This document shows, one piece after another, positions 53,741 to 62,878 of a stretch of DNA of 64,000 nt (within the stretch, counting starts at the first letter, position 1; each line of letters begins with the position of its first letter). The stretch is from Caballeronia sp. dw_19. GTDB lineage: Bacteria > Pseudomonadota > Gammaproteobacteria > Burkholderiales > Burkholderiaceae. A program made the position numbers and the translations under genes. The notes beneath the pieces were generated by a model that saw only the letters and a program-made list of their open reading frames with translations, had not been told where the DNA came from and did no database searches. The stretch spans positions 62,001-126,000 of the forward strand of contig NZ_JAAVUQ010000014.1 in the NCBI RefSeq assembly GCF_018449515.1, written 5' to 3'.

Positions 53741-56305
53741 ATGTCAGCACAACCATCGAATATGCCGGAATTGACGGAAGCCCTGTCGCGCACACTGGCG
53801 GTGGCCGAGTTTTCTCCCGACGGTATCCTGGTGGCAGCGAACGGCAATTATCGGACGCTCCTTGGATACGAAGATGACGCGATACTCGGGCGTACTCACC
53901 GCTCGTTCTGTGACCCGTCATACGCTGCCTCGAACGCATACACCGAATTCTGGCAATCTCTGGTGAACGGTCACCCGCTGATCGGCGCCATTTGCGAGCG
54001 TCAGCGCCGTGACGGCAGCCCATGCTGGCTCGGCGCGACATTTACGCCCATATTCGATTCACAGCAGCGCGTGCATCGCATCGTCAAGGTCGCACTCGAC
54101 ATAACTGAACGCCAGCAGCAATGGCTTAGCCAGAACGAGCATGCGCGGCAACTCGCCCTGGCCGCCGATACGACTGACTCAGGCGTCGTCATCGTCGACA
54201 ACGACGGGAGCATCCACTACGTCAATGCCGGGTTCATCAGGATGTTCGGCTGGGGCCCGGATGAAATCGCCGGCCGTACACCGGCTGCTCTGCTGGGATC
54301 ACGCCTTTCCGAAGCGTTTATCCAGCCATTCCGGGCAGAACTGATGGCGGGAACCACGGTACGCCGCGAGGAGATCCTGACGGGCAAGAACGGCCAGCGA
54401 TCCTGGGTAAATGTCGTGGTAAATCCGATCCTGGATCTGGACGGGAACCTGAGCAAGACCATTTCAGTTCTTACCGACATCACTCACGTCAAGATGTATG
54501 AAGTATTACAGCAGCGCGCCCTGGAGGCGATGGCCCGCGAAGAGCCATTGCAGCAGGTGCTCAACATGGTGTGCCTCGAAATCGAGCGCATTCTGCCGGA
54601 CGTAACAGCATCAATTCAGATGCTCGATGACCAAGGCCATCTGCAGCCGTTGGCCAGCCCCAGTCTCCCGCCTGAATATTGGCAACTGTTCGAGAACTGC
54701 AAAATAGGACCCGAAGCGGGATCTTGCGGGACCGCTGCATACCGGGGAGAACCGGTCTGGACCCCCGACATTGCAACCGATCCGCTATGGGACGAGTGGC
54801 GGCATATGGTGTTGCCAATGGGCTACACGGCCTGCTGGTCAACGCCTATCCTGTCGAGCGATCGCCAGGTCATGGGCACCTTCGCTTTCTACTATCGGAA
54901 GGCCGTGGAGCCCGATTCCTTCCAGCAGCAAGTCATTACGGCTTGCGTTCATCTGTGCATGGTGGCGTTCGAGCGGGAGCGCGCGCGACAGCGCATTCAG
55001 CAACTGGCCTTTTACGACAGCCTGACCGGCCTGCCCAATCGCCGGATGTTGCTAGAAAGAGCCAACCACGAAATTACCACGCTGATCGGAAAATCTTATC
55101 AGTTAGCTGTCCTCTTCATTGACCTGGATCGCTTCAAGCAGATCAATGATTCGATGGGACGCGCTGTAGGAGACGAACTCCTGCGGGAAATGGCGAATCG
55201 AATCCGAACGCAGTTTCCGGCTTCAGATCTCATCAGCAGGCTCTCGGGCGATGAATTCGTGGCCGTGCTACCCAGGTGCAGTGACGGGATACTCCTGGCA
55301 GCGGTAACGCAATTGCAGGAAACGCTATCGCAACCGTGCAGGCTGGCCGAGACATGCCTGATGCCGTCTGCCACGATCGGAATTGCCGTCTTCCCAGCCG
55401 ATGGCCGCAATATGGAAACTCTTCTTCAGTGTGCCGAAATGGCAATGTACCAGGCAAAGACTGCCGGGAGAGGTCAATACGGTTTTTTCAATGGTCAAAT
55501 GAGTCTGCTTGCTCAGAAGAAAATTTCACTTGAAGCGGCACTGCGCGACGCTATTCGGACCGGAAGCCTGTGCTTGCACTATCAACCGCAGGTCAGCCTC
55601 GAAGATCGGCACCTCTACGGCGTAGAGGCGCTTGCCCGATGGTTTCACCCCGAACTGGGCATGATCCCACCTTCTCAATTTATACCGCTTGCGGAGGAAT
55701 GCGGCCTGACCGCGGAACTGGGGCGCTGGGTCTTGCATGAAGCTTGCCGGCAGTTGGGCGAGTGGCAATCTCGGGGGCTGACGGTACCATCGGTATCGAT
55801 CAACCTCTCCCCGACCAGTTTTCGCGACCCGGATTTGCCACAAACAATTGCACGAACCCTCGAGGATCATGCTCTCCCCGCTGAGAAACTCACTTTGGAA
55901 GTGACCGAGGGCGTGCTGCTTGAGGCCAATTCCGGGGTGCTCAAAACCATCAAGGAAGTGACTGCCTTGGGAGTACGGTTGTCCGTGGATGATTTCGGCA
56001 CGGGCTACTCCAGCCTCAGCTACCTACGCCGTCTCCCCGTCAGCGAACTCAAGCTGGATCGCAGTTTTGTCGCGGACCTGGCACACGACAAGGCAGCCAG
56101 CGCATTGAGCGCCGCAATCATGGGAATCGGCCAAAGCCTTAACCTGACCTTGATAGCCGAAGGCGTAGAAACAGAGGAGCAGTCCCGGATTCTGGCGGAG
56201 CAAGGATATGGCATTGCTCAAGGCTATCTATTCTCACCGGCTCTGCCACCAAAGGAATTCGAGCACTGGATTGAACAAGTGACTGGGTCCATCACGCCAG
56301 CATGA
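53741..56305 (+). CDS. PAS-PAS-GAF-GGDEF-EAL cyclic-di-GMP protein
   Basis: 854 aa from ATG at 53741 with a GAGGGG upstream; 23 extra codons before it are rejected. Order: two PAS domains (residues ~15-135 and ~140-255), GAF (~270-430), GGDEF (~445-600) with SGDEF in the active-site loop near residue 502, and EAL (~610-850) with the EAL triplet near residue 628 and DDFGTGYSSLSYL. The inhibitory I-site reads PASD rather than RxxD. The EAL half looks intact; it may work as a phosphodiesterase with sensor control. No membrane segment, so cytosolic. Confidence 0.93.
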   Translation: MSAQPSNMPELTEALSRTLAVAEFSPDGILVAANGNYRTLLGYEDDAILGRTHRSFCDPSYAASNAYTEFWQSLVNGHPLIGAICERQRRDGSPCWLGATFTPIFDSQQRVHRIVKVALDITERQQQWLSQNEHARQLALAADTTDSGVVIVDNDGSIHYVNAGFIRMFGWGPDEIAGRTPAALLGSRLSEAFIQPFRAELMAGTTVRREEILTGKNGQRSWVNVVVNPILDLDGNLSKTISVLTDITHVKMYEVLQQRALEAMAREEPLQQVLNMVCLEIERILPDVTASIQMLDDQGHLQPLASPSLPPEYWQLFENCKIGPEAGSCGTAAYRGEPVWTPDIATDPLWDEWRHMVLPMGYTACWSTPILSSDRQVMGTFAFYYRKAVEPDSFQQQVITACVHLCMVAFERERARQRIQQLAFYDSLTGLPNRRMLLERANHEITTLIGKSYQLAVLFIDLDRFKQINDSMGRAVGDELLREMANRIRTQFPASDLISRLSGDEFVAVLPRCSDGILLAAVTQLQETLSQPCRLAETCLMPSATIGIAVFPADGRNMETLLQCAEMAMYQAKTAGRGQYGFFNGQMSLLAQKKISLEAALRDAIRTGSLCLHYQPQVSLEDRHLYGVEALARWFHPELGMIPPSQFIPLAEECGLTAELGRWVLHEACRQLGEWQSRGLTVPSVSINLSPTSFRDPDLPQTIARTLEDHALPAEKLTLEVTEGVLLEANSGVLKTIKEVTALGVRLSVDDFGTGYSSLSYLRRLPVSELKLDRSFVADLAHDKAASALSAAIMGIGQSLNLTLIAEGVETEEQSRILAEQGYGIAQGYLFSPALPPKEFEHWIEQVTGSITPA

Positions 56306-56724
56306 TACTTGCCATGTCCGCTGGCAAGCGTGGACCCATGTCGGTAGATGGCTGAACTGAGACGGTTCCAAGACCTGTGGCTACAATAAGAGCAATGACA
56401 AAGTCGATCACTCGAGCACCCTTCGCAGGGCAGTTGACTCAGACATGCACTCGTTGACAATCCTCGTGCGTTCGTCGTCTGCCTATGCCGGTGGATACCG
56501 AAAGATACTGAGCTACCATGAGATACCGCCCTCTCCCATGGCGAAAGACGAACTCTTTGTCTCAGGGAACCGTCACCGGTTGAGGTCGAGAACGTCGTAC
56601 TCGATCATGGCGGCAAGATGTTTCGCCAAACGCTTCTCCGGTGACACGCGCGGCTTGTCGACGAACGATCAGAAGAAGAAAATCAACGCCGGAGCCAGTA
56701 TCACTAGCCTATAGGAGGGATGCC
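56306..56724. other. 419-bp spacer with no recognisable gene
   Basis: A plus-strand 89-codon frame (56445-56714) gives a basic low-complexity translation and no family match. The region contains a strong ribosome-binding site (AGGAGGGA) at its end for the small membrane protein. Confidence 0.5.
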
Positions 56725-56868
56725 GTGTCGCCAAAAAGCAGTGAGCCCGGTAAAACGTTTTTCAAAGGCCTGTTATGGTTCGTTGCATTGTGGCTGCTTG
56801 GATTCGCCGGGACAGCGCTACTCGTGCTCCCGTTCCATCTTATGGTCGCTGCAGCAATGCATCACTAG
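56725..56868 (+). CDS. 47-aa single-span membrane protein
   Basis: GTG start at 56725 with a near-perfect TAGGAGGGA 6 nt upstream. The N-terminus is polar (SPKSSEPGKTFFK) followed by one long hydrophobic segment (GLLWFVALWLLGFAGTALLVLPFHLMVAAAM). Below usual annotation length. Function unknown. Confidence 0.6.
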   Translation: MSPKSSEPGKTFFKGLLWFVALWLLGFAGTALLVLPFHLMVAAAMHH

Positions 56869-57579
56869 CTTGAGCACCTTTTGAGCGCCATGATCCGGGC
56901 GCCATGAAATAAACGAACCAGCGTGTTGGTAGCGGCAAGAGCAAGCTTAAACGATGTGCGAACGCAATCGGTCGGGGATCATCCTTCTTTCGGGAACCAG
57001 ATTTCCTTCATAAATCAATTCGGCATGCGAATTATTTACTTGAAAACATTTCATCTTCCAATAAATAGGCTCGAAGAATTTTTGGGTCGACCGGATGCCA
57101 CGAGCCGCCGAGTACACCGCCGCGCGAAAGAAAGCCCGCCAATCGTAGGGTGACCAATCAAGGGAGCCCGCTGAGTAAGCCGATGGTAACGATGTGACAC
57201 GAGAATAAAAAGCCGCCAAACCCGATATAAAGTATCGGCGGAGCTCTGGCAATGCACCCTTTCACCCTTTCGCAGGGTGTCGTTTGACACGTTGTGGACC
57301 GGCGCGAACGTGACACGAGCATGTCGTCGGGGCGACTGACTGCCAAAGCAGCCCTGTCCCGCGAACCGGATGTATGCTTCTATAGGCTCGATGAGTTTCT
57401 AGCGGCGGCCCCTTTCCATAAGGTGACTGCGCGGTATAACATCCGTGAACGCAGCAGCACACCGGCTTCATTTATTCGGATAAAAGCTTTGCGCCCGCGT
57501 TAAGCCGGGACCGCAGAGGCGGAAAGAGGTTCGTTCCGCTGTTGCCGGAATCCGTAACGGCTTATCAATATTCAATCCG
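56869..57579. other. 711-bp spacer upstream of DyP/encapsulin operon
   Basis: AT-richer than flanking genes; several short frames without family match. It should contain the promoter of the peroxidase-encapsulin operon. No OxyR or other clear operator was recognised by eye. Confidence 0.5.
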
Positions 57580-58668
57580 ATGCCTAAAGACATTCCAGCA
57601 GACATTCCGGCAGACATTCCAGAACCACAAACCGTTTGTAATGCCGTCACCCGTAGTGCAATTTTCATCGTCGCGACATTCGCGGGTGGCCACGACCCGG
57701 CAGACACAGTGCGAGCGTGGTGCGCGGATATCGCCGCCCTCGTGCGCTCGGTCGGCAAGCGTGTCCCTTCCGGCAACCTGTCGTGCGTGTGCGGCTTCGG
57801 CTCCGACGCCTGGGACACGCTGTTCGGCGCCCCGCGCCCCGCAGGGCTGCACCCGTTTCGCGAATTCGGCGAGGGCGAACGCCGCGCCGTGGGTACGCCC
57901 GGGGATATCCTGCTCCACATCCGCGCAGACCAGATGGATCTCTGCTTCGAGCTCGCCACGCAGTTGGTAGGACGGCTCGGCGACGCGGTCTCGGTCGTGG
58001 ATGAAGTGCACGGTTTTCGCTACTTCGACATGCGCAGCATGGTGGGCTTCGTCGACGGTACCGAAAATCCGACGGGCCGCGAGGCCGTCGATTTCACGCT
58101 GATTCGCGACGAGGATCCGGGGTTCACGGGCGGCAGTTATGTCCTCGTTCAGAAGTACCTGCACGACATGACCGGCTGGAACGCGCTTTCGGTCGAGACC
58201 CAGGAGCGCATTATCGGCCGCACGAAATTATCCGATATCGAGCTCGACGCCGCGGTCAAACCGTCGTCGTCGCACAGCTCGCTGACCACGATCGTAGAGA
58301 ACGGCGAGGAAGTGAAAATCCTTCGCGACAACATGCCCTTCGGCCGGCCCGGCGCGGGCGAGTTCGGCACCTACTTCATCGGTTATGCCCGTTCGCCCGA
58401 GCCGATTGAGCAAATGCTCGAGAACATGTTTGTCGGACGGCCGCCGGGCAACTACGACCGGCTGCTCGACTATAGCCGCGCGGTCACCGGTGGCCTTTTC
58501 TTCGTCCCGTCGGCTACCCTGCTTGAGGCGCTGGCAGAACGCGATCCAGAGTCCGCTGCCGTTGCCGTTGCCGAACAGCAGCAACCCGATACGTCTTCCT
58601 CCGCCGAGCCGCGCCATGACGGCTCACTGAATATTGGCTCTCTCAAGGGAATCTCCCAACATGAATAA
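57580..58668 (+). CDS. DyP-type heme peroxidase, encapsulin cargo
   Basis: 362 aa. Distal GxxDG motif GFVDG with catalytic D159, proximal heme ligand H232 (SSSHSS) and distal arginine R249 (LRDNMPFG), all as in B-type DyP peroxidases. The N-terminus carries three ADIP-like repeats. The tail DGSLNIGSLKGI (residues 347-358) is a classical encapsulin-loading peptide. The stop overlaps the encapsulin start by 8 bp, so the two are made together. Oxidises dyes/aromatics or removes H2O2 inside the shell. Confidence 0.95.
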   Translation: MPKDIPADIPADIPEPQTVCNAVTRSAIFIVATFAGGHDPADTVRAWCADIAALVRSVGKRVPSGNLSCVCGFGSDAWDTLFGAPRPAGLHPFREFGEGERRAVGTPGDILLHIRADQMDLCFELATQLVGRLGDAVSVVDEVHGFRYFDMRSMVGFVDGTENPTGREAVDFTLIRDEDPGFTGGSYVLVQKYLHDMTGWNALSVETQERIIGRTKLSDIELDAAVKPSSSHSSLTTIVENGEEVKILRDNMPFGRPGAGEFGTYFIGYARSPEPIEQMLENMFVGRPPGNYDRLLDYSRAVTGGLFFVPSATLLEALAERDPESAAVAVAEQQQPDTSSSAEPRHDGSLNIGSLKGISQHE

Positions 58669-59464
58669 CCTGCATCGCGAGCTTGCCCCAATTTCCCGTG
58701 CCGCCTGGTCGCAAATCGAAGAGGAAGTGGCCCGCACTTTCAGGCGCAGCGTCGCCGGCCGTCGTGTGGTCGACGTCAAGGGTCCCGGCGGCACGGAACT
58801 CTCCGGCGTCGGCACGGGGCATCAGATCGCGATCAGCGCGCCGCAGCAAGGTGTCGTGGCGAAACTGTCCGAGGTGAAGGCCCTCGTTCAGTTGACCGTG
58901 CCGTTCGAGCTGCAGCGCGATGCGATCGACAGTGTCGTGCGCGGCGCAAAAGATGCCGACTGGCAGCCCGCGAAGGACGCAGCAAAGGAGCTCGCTTATG
59001 CAGAGGATCGTGCGATCTTCGACGGGTATCAGGCTGCGGGTATTGGCGGGATTCGCGAAGGTTCGTCAAATCCAGCGCTCGCGCTACCGGCCGACGTCAG
59101 CGATTATCCCAACACGATCAGCAACGCGCTCGAACAGCTGCGGCTTGCCGGCGTCGACGGCCCCTACTCCGTGCTGCTCGGCGCCGACGCATACACCGCG
59201 CTCGGGGAGGCACGCGATCAGGGTTATCCGGTTATCGAGCACATCAAGCGGATCGTGAACGGCGAGATCATCTGGGCGCCCGCACTCGCAGGCGGCAGCG
59301 TGCTGTCCATGCGCGGCGGCGACTTCGAGTTGCATCTTGGCGAAGACGTGTCAATAGGCTACACGAGCCATACCGACACGGTAGTGCGCCTCTATCTATG
59401 CGAAACACTGACATTTTTAATGCTGACGAGCGAGGCGTCGGTGTCAGTAACGCAAGCGGAATAA
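58661..59464 (+). CDS. Encapsulin shell protein (family 1, linocin-M18 type)
   Basis: 267 aa from ATG at 58661, inside the end of the peroxidase gene; an upstream in-frame ATG is rejected. HK97-like fold features: MNNLHRELAPISRAAWSQIEEEVARTFRRSVAGRR N-terminus, LPADVSDYPNTISNALEQL and DVSIGYTSHTDTVVRLYL. It would assemble a protein nanocompartment that packages the DyP peroxidase through its tail peptide. Confidence 0.95.
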   Translation: MNNLHRELAPISRAAWSQIEEEVARTFRRSVAGRRVVDVKGPGGTELSGVGTGHQIAISAPQQGVVAKLSEVKALVQLTVPFELQRDAIDSVVRGAKDADWQPAKDAAKELAYAEDRAIFDGYQAAGIGGIREGSSNPALALPADVSDYPNTISNALEQLRLAGVDGPYSVLLGADAYTALGEARDQGYPVIEHIKRIVNGEIIWAPALAGGSVLSMRGGDFELHLGEDVSIGYTSHTDTVVRLYLCETLTFLMLTSEASVSVTQAE

Positions 59465-59661
59465 GTGGAAAGCAGCCGGATGCCCTGGTAACGGCCTGGC
59501 TCTTCCCCACGGGCATTGCAAACGAGATTGCCCAGCTCGCGTTCGGACTCGTACCCGGCGCGATCGCAGTGGCGGTTGCGCCGTCGTTCGGCCTCGACGC
59601 TCGCGAGGCGGCCGGCCAATTGCTCAAGCGCGGGCTCAACGGCCGGGAAGACAAAGCCTGA
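59398..59661 (+). CDS. Possible third gene of encapsulin operon, unknown
   Basis: 87-aa frame overlapping the encapsulin end by 67 bp, then continuing alone. The part after the encapsulin stop has strongly GC-rich third positions (as in real genes here) and encodes TAWLFPTGIANEIAQLAFGLVPGAIAVAVAPS. No family recognised and no clear ribosome-binding site; it may instead start internally. Could be a cargo-associated small protein or a decayed gene. Confidence 0.4.
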   Translation: MRNTDIFNADERGVGVSNASGISGKQPDALVTAWLFPTGIANEIAQLAFGLVPGAIAVAVAPSFGLDAREAAGQLLKRGLNGREDKA

Positions 59662-59694
59662 CACGCTCCCGGCGCCACGGCCATCGTTACGGGC

Positions 59695-60687
59695 TCAGGC
59701 CCGCAACGATGGCTTCAGCAGTACGGAAACATCATCGTCGGGAAGTACTTCATCAAAGCGGCTTGTCACTCCGCCACAGTCGACGCGCACTCTCTCCAGG
59801 ATTTCCGAAGTGCACTTTTTTAACATCGCCACGATCATCCGTACCCGTGGCGGCACCGGACGTTGCGCCTGGATCAGCACATTCAGATCGAAGGGCAGCA
59901 CCTCGAATTGCGGCAGTATGCGCACCAACCGACCGTCTGCGAGCGCGTCGACGCAAGCAGGCTCCTCCAGGACGCCGATGCCCGCACCCGAGAGGATCAT
60001 TTCATACATGGGCCGCCAATGACTGGTCTTGACCGCGGTATGGATCGGCACGTTCTCCACGATGGTTGCCACTTGCCGGAGCGGCAACTGGTCCGTGCCG
60101 AACATGCCCTGGACCCGAATGAACGGGTGTTTTACCAGGTCGGACGGCTCGGCGATGGGACCGTGCTGGCTCAGACAGCCCGGCGCAGCAACCAGGATAC
60201 GTCCAACCTGACCGAGCTGACGGGCGATGAACGCTCCTTCTCCGAGCGGCCCAAGACGAAAGGAAACGTCTACACCCTCCGTCACGAGATCGACGATCCT
60301 GTCGTTCAGGACCAGTTCCAGATTCAGTTGAGGATAGGCTGCGCGCACAAGCGTCAACGCCTGCGGCACGACCGTCTCGCCGAAGCAGTGGGGCGCCGCG
60401 ATACGAATCGTGCCCCTGAGGACCTGCTCGTCGTTCGACACTTCGGCAAGCGCCTGTTCCACGGCGTGCAGGATCCCCTTGCTACGCTCGTAGAAGGTGA
60501 GGCCGTCGGGTGTGCAATTGAAAGCGCGTGCACTACGGAGCAACAACCGGCAGCCGAGGTACTTCTCGAGTCGCTCAATGCGTTCGCTCGCGGCAGGCTG
60601 CCCCATATTGAGGTCTCTCGCCGCACCGGAGATACTGCCGCGCTCAACCACCCTGACGTAAATGCGCATGGCTTCTAGCAGATTCAT
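59695..60687 (-). CDS. LysR-family transcriptional regulator
   Basis: 330 aa from ATG at 60687; the frame to 60891 is too long. HTH region MNLLEAMRIYVRVVERGSISGAARDLNMGQPAASERIERLE and a ligand domain with VDVSFRLGPLGEGAFIARQLG. It lies convergent to the encapsulin genes and divergent from the MocR gene. Confidence 0.9.
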   Translation of the reverse strand: MNLLEAMRIYVRVVERGSISGAARDLNMGQPAASERIERLEKYLGCRLLLRSARAFNCTPDGLTFYERSKGILHAVEQALAEVSNDEQVLRGTIRIAAPHCFGETVVPQALTLVRAAYPQLNLELVLNDRIVDLVTEGVDVSFRLGPLGEGAFIARQLGQVGRILVAAPGCLSQHGPIAEPSDLVKHPFIRVQGMFGTDQLPLRQVATIVENVPIHTAVKTSHWRPMYEMILSGAGIGVLEEPACVDALADGRLVRILPQFEVLPFDLNVLIQAQRPVPPRVRMIVAMLKKCTSEILERVRVDCGGVTSRFDEVLPDDDVSVLLKPSLRA

Positions 60688-61039
60688 CGCGCCCAACCTG
60701 CCTTTGCGCCGAACGCGCCTGATTCGAGCGCCGAACGCGGCTGCTGGTACACGCTTGCGCTTCCCTTCGGTCTTGCCTCTTGCATGCTTTGGCTCCAATG
60801 ATTGCGCTTCGCCACATCCCTGCATTGGGACTTGGCACCGTGCATTCCATGGAGGAAAGAGTAAGACCGGAGCATCGGTCGCAGAGTGCACAGATCGGGT
60901 CGGCTCGCGTCAGTACAGTTCTGCTACGGTCCCGGCACCGGGCGGGCGGGCGGCCGGTACACTGGCCCAAGCGACACTGGCCCAAGCGACACTTACCTAA
61001 GCGACACTTACCTAAGCGAAGCGCCACGGGAATCGTCCG
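60688..61039. other. Divergent spacer between LysR and MocR genes
   Basis: 352 bp with promoters for both genes expected; contains the four-copy 15-bp repeat at 60964-61023. Otherwise no supportable gene. Confidence 0.55.
60964..61023. repeat. Four tandem 15-bp repeats before MocR gene
   Basis: Units: GGCCCAAGCGACACT twice, TACCTAAGCGACACT, TACCTAAGCGAAGCG. The shared core is CTAAGCGACACT/CCAAGCGACACT. It ends 16 bp before the MocR start. MocR regulators characteristically bind direct repeats in their promoters, so autoregulation is possible. Confidence 0.7.
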
Positions 61040-62467
61040 ATGAATCTCTATGAGAAGCTTGCAGACGACATCGAGAGATCGATCCGGCAAGGCGTATACC
61101 GTCATGGCGAACGCCTCCCGTCGGTCAGGCAGACCAGCCAGCAGCATCGAATCAGCGTCACGACAGCGATCCACGCGTATTTGCTGCTCGAAAGCCGTGG
61201 CCTTGTGACGAGCCGGCCCCAATCCGGCTATTTCGTCAACTTCCGCAACGACGAGGGCGAGCGGAAGACGCTCGAGCTCCGGCCGTCGAAACCGATCCCG
61301 ATTTCGTCGCCGGTTGACGTCAGCCGCCTGGTGCTCTCGACGCTGCGCTCGATCGGTGTCGACGATGCGGTGCCGCTCGGTTCTCCCTATCCCGACCCCT
61401 GCCTGTTTCCATTCGAAAAACTCAACCGCTACGCCTACGACGCGGGCCGGGGTAAGGCGCTGTGGGGCGTGACGGACGCGCTGCCGCCCGGCAATGCGAA
61501 GCTCGTGCGCCAGATCGCGCGCCGCTACCTGGAGAACGGCATGGCGGTTGATCCGAACGAGATCATCATCACCGTCGGCGCGACCGAGGCCATCAATCTC
61601 TGCCTTCAGGCAGTCGCAAAGCCCGGCGACGTGATCGCTGTCGAGTCACCAACGTTCTACGCGATGCTCCATGCGATCGAACGGATGGGCATGAGGGCCA
61701 TCGAGGTATCGACTCATCCGGAGCACGGCATCGATATTGACGCGCTCGCGGCTATCGTGGAGTCGCAGACTGTCACTGCCTGCATGGTCATGCCGAACTT
61801 CCAGAATCCGCTGGGCTTCAAGATGCCCGACGAACGCAAGCGCGAACTGGTCCAGTTCTTGACGAAGCGGGACATTCCGGTCATCGAGAACGGTGTCTAC
61901 AATGAGCTGCACTATGACGGCACACACCCGAGCACGCTGAAGTCCTTCGACACGAAGGGGCTGGTACTTCACTGCGCTTCGTTCTCAAAGAGCCTGACGT
62001 CAGCCTACCGGATTGGCTGGGCGTTGCCGGGGCGTTATCGCGATCAGGTCGAGAAACTCAAGTTCCTGAACACGTTGACCTCTCCGTCGATTCCGCAGTT
62101 GGCGATTGCGGAATTCCTCGAACGCGATGGTTTCGAGCACCACCTGCGAAGGGTACGCAAGGCGTATGCGCTGCAGGCCAATCTCATGAAGGCGATCGTT
62201 TCGCGTTTCTTTCCCGAGGGTACGCGCATGTCCAACCCCGCGGGCGGATACGTGCTGTGGGTCGAATTGCCGCCTAAAGTCGACGCCATGCGGCTCTATA
62301 AGCTTGCGCTCGAGCAAGGCATCACCATCGGACCGGGATACATGTTCTCGGTCTCGGAGACGACCTATCGGAATTTCATCCGCCTCAATTACAGCAGCCC
62401 GTGGTCGAGCGAAATCGAGCAGGCGGTGATTACCGTCGGCAAGCTCGTGGCGATGTGCGCCCGCTAG
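61040..62467 (+). CDS. MocR-family regulator (GntR HTH + PLP aminotransferase domain)
   Basis: 475 aa. N-terminal GntR wing HTH (residues ~1-75: ERLPSVRQTSQQHRISVTTAIHAYLLLESRGLV) joined to a fold-type I aminotransferase domain. PLP lysine is in FSKSLTSAYRIGW, and PNFQNPLG and NGVYNELHYDG line the cofactor site. Such regulators sense amino acids or pyridoxal derivatives. Target not identified; neighbouring genes do not point to one. Confidence 0.92.
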   Translation: MNLYEKLADDIERSIRQGVYRHGERLPSVRQTSQQHRISVTTAIHAYLLLESRGLVTSRPQSGYFVNFRNDEGERKTLELRPSKPIPISSPVDVSRLVLSTLRSIGVDDAVPLGSPYPDPCLFPFEKLNRYAYDAGRGKALWGVTDALPPGNAKLVRQIARRYLENGMAVDPNEIIITVGATEAINLCLQAVAKPGDVIAVESPTFYAMLHAIERMGMRAIEVSTHPEHGIDIDALAAIVESQTVTACMVMPNFQNPLGFKMPDERKRELVQFLTKRDIPVIENGVYNELHYDGTHPSTLKSFDTKGLVLHCASFSKSLTSAYRIGWALPGRYRDQVEKLKFLNTLTSPSIPQLAIAEFLERDGFEHHLRRVRKAYALQANLMKAIVSRFFPEGTRMSNPAGGYVLWVELPPKVDAMRLYKLALEQGITIGPGYMFSVSETTYRNFIRLNYSSPWSSEIEQAVITVGKLVAMCAR

Positions 62468-62546
62468 CGGCACGCTCGCCGCTGCCTGAGCGGTGCGAGC
62501 GTGCGGACGTGTGAACCCGTATGAACACGCGTGCTTCAGGGCAACC

Positions 62547-62804
62547 TCAGCCTCCCGTGACGGGCGGAAAGAACGCGATTTCGCTGTCCTCGCGCACGAC
62601 AAACGTCTCGTTGACCATCTCATGGTTGACGGCTGTACGGAGCGGCCGGTCTACGCGCAGTGACTCGGCCATCCGTTCGTCTCTCGACGCGAGCCTGCGG
62701 CGCAGGCAGTCAATGCGTAGTTCCGAAGCATCGATGTCCACAATCTCCTGCGAGACGCCGAATTGTTCGCGAGCGCCGGCGAAATACCTGATGGTGAGTT
62801 TCAT
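62547..62804 (-). CDS. moaD: MoaD-family sulfur carrier (molybdopterin synthase small subunit)
   Basis: 85 aa beta-grasp protein starting MKLTIRYFAGAREQFGVSQE and ending in the diglycine PPVTGG needed for thiocarboxylation. Usually paired with moaE, but no other molybdenum-cofactor gene is visible. Other genes of the pathway must be elsewhere, or this carries sulfur for another enzyme. Confidence 0.88.
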   Translation of the reverse strand: MKLTIRYFAGAREQFGVSQEIVDIDASELRIDCLRRRLASRDERMAESLRVDRPLRTAVNHEMVNETFVVREDSEIAFFPPVTGG

Positions 62805-62878
62805 TCGTGTGTTCCTGTCGCCGTAAGCGCTGCGGCGGCTTTGTGGCGGATCTCGCCGGATACGTCCAGGCAGAAACC

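Noticed and set aside
60961..61023. CRISPR array
   Set aside because: The 15-bp units are contiguous, without spacers, and no cas gene is near.
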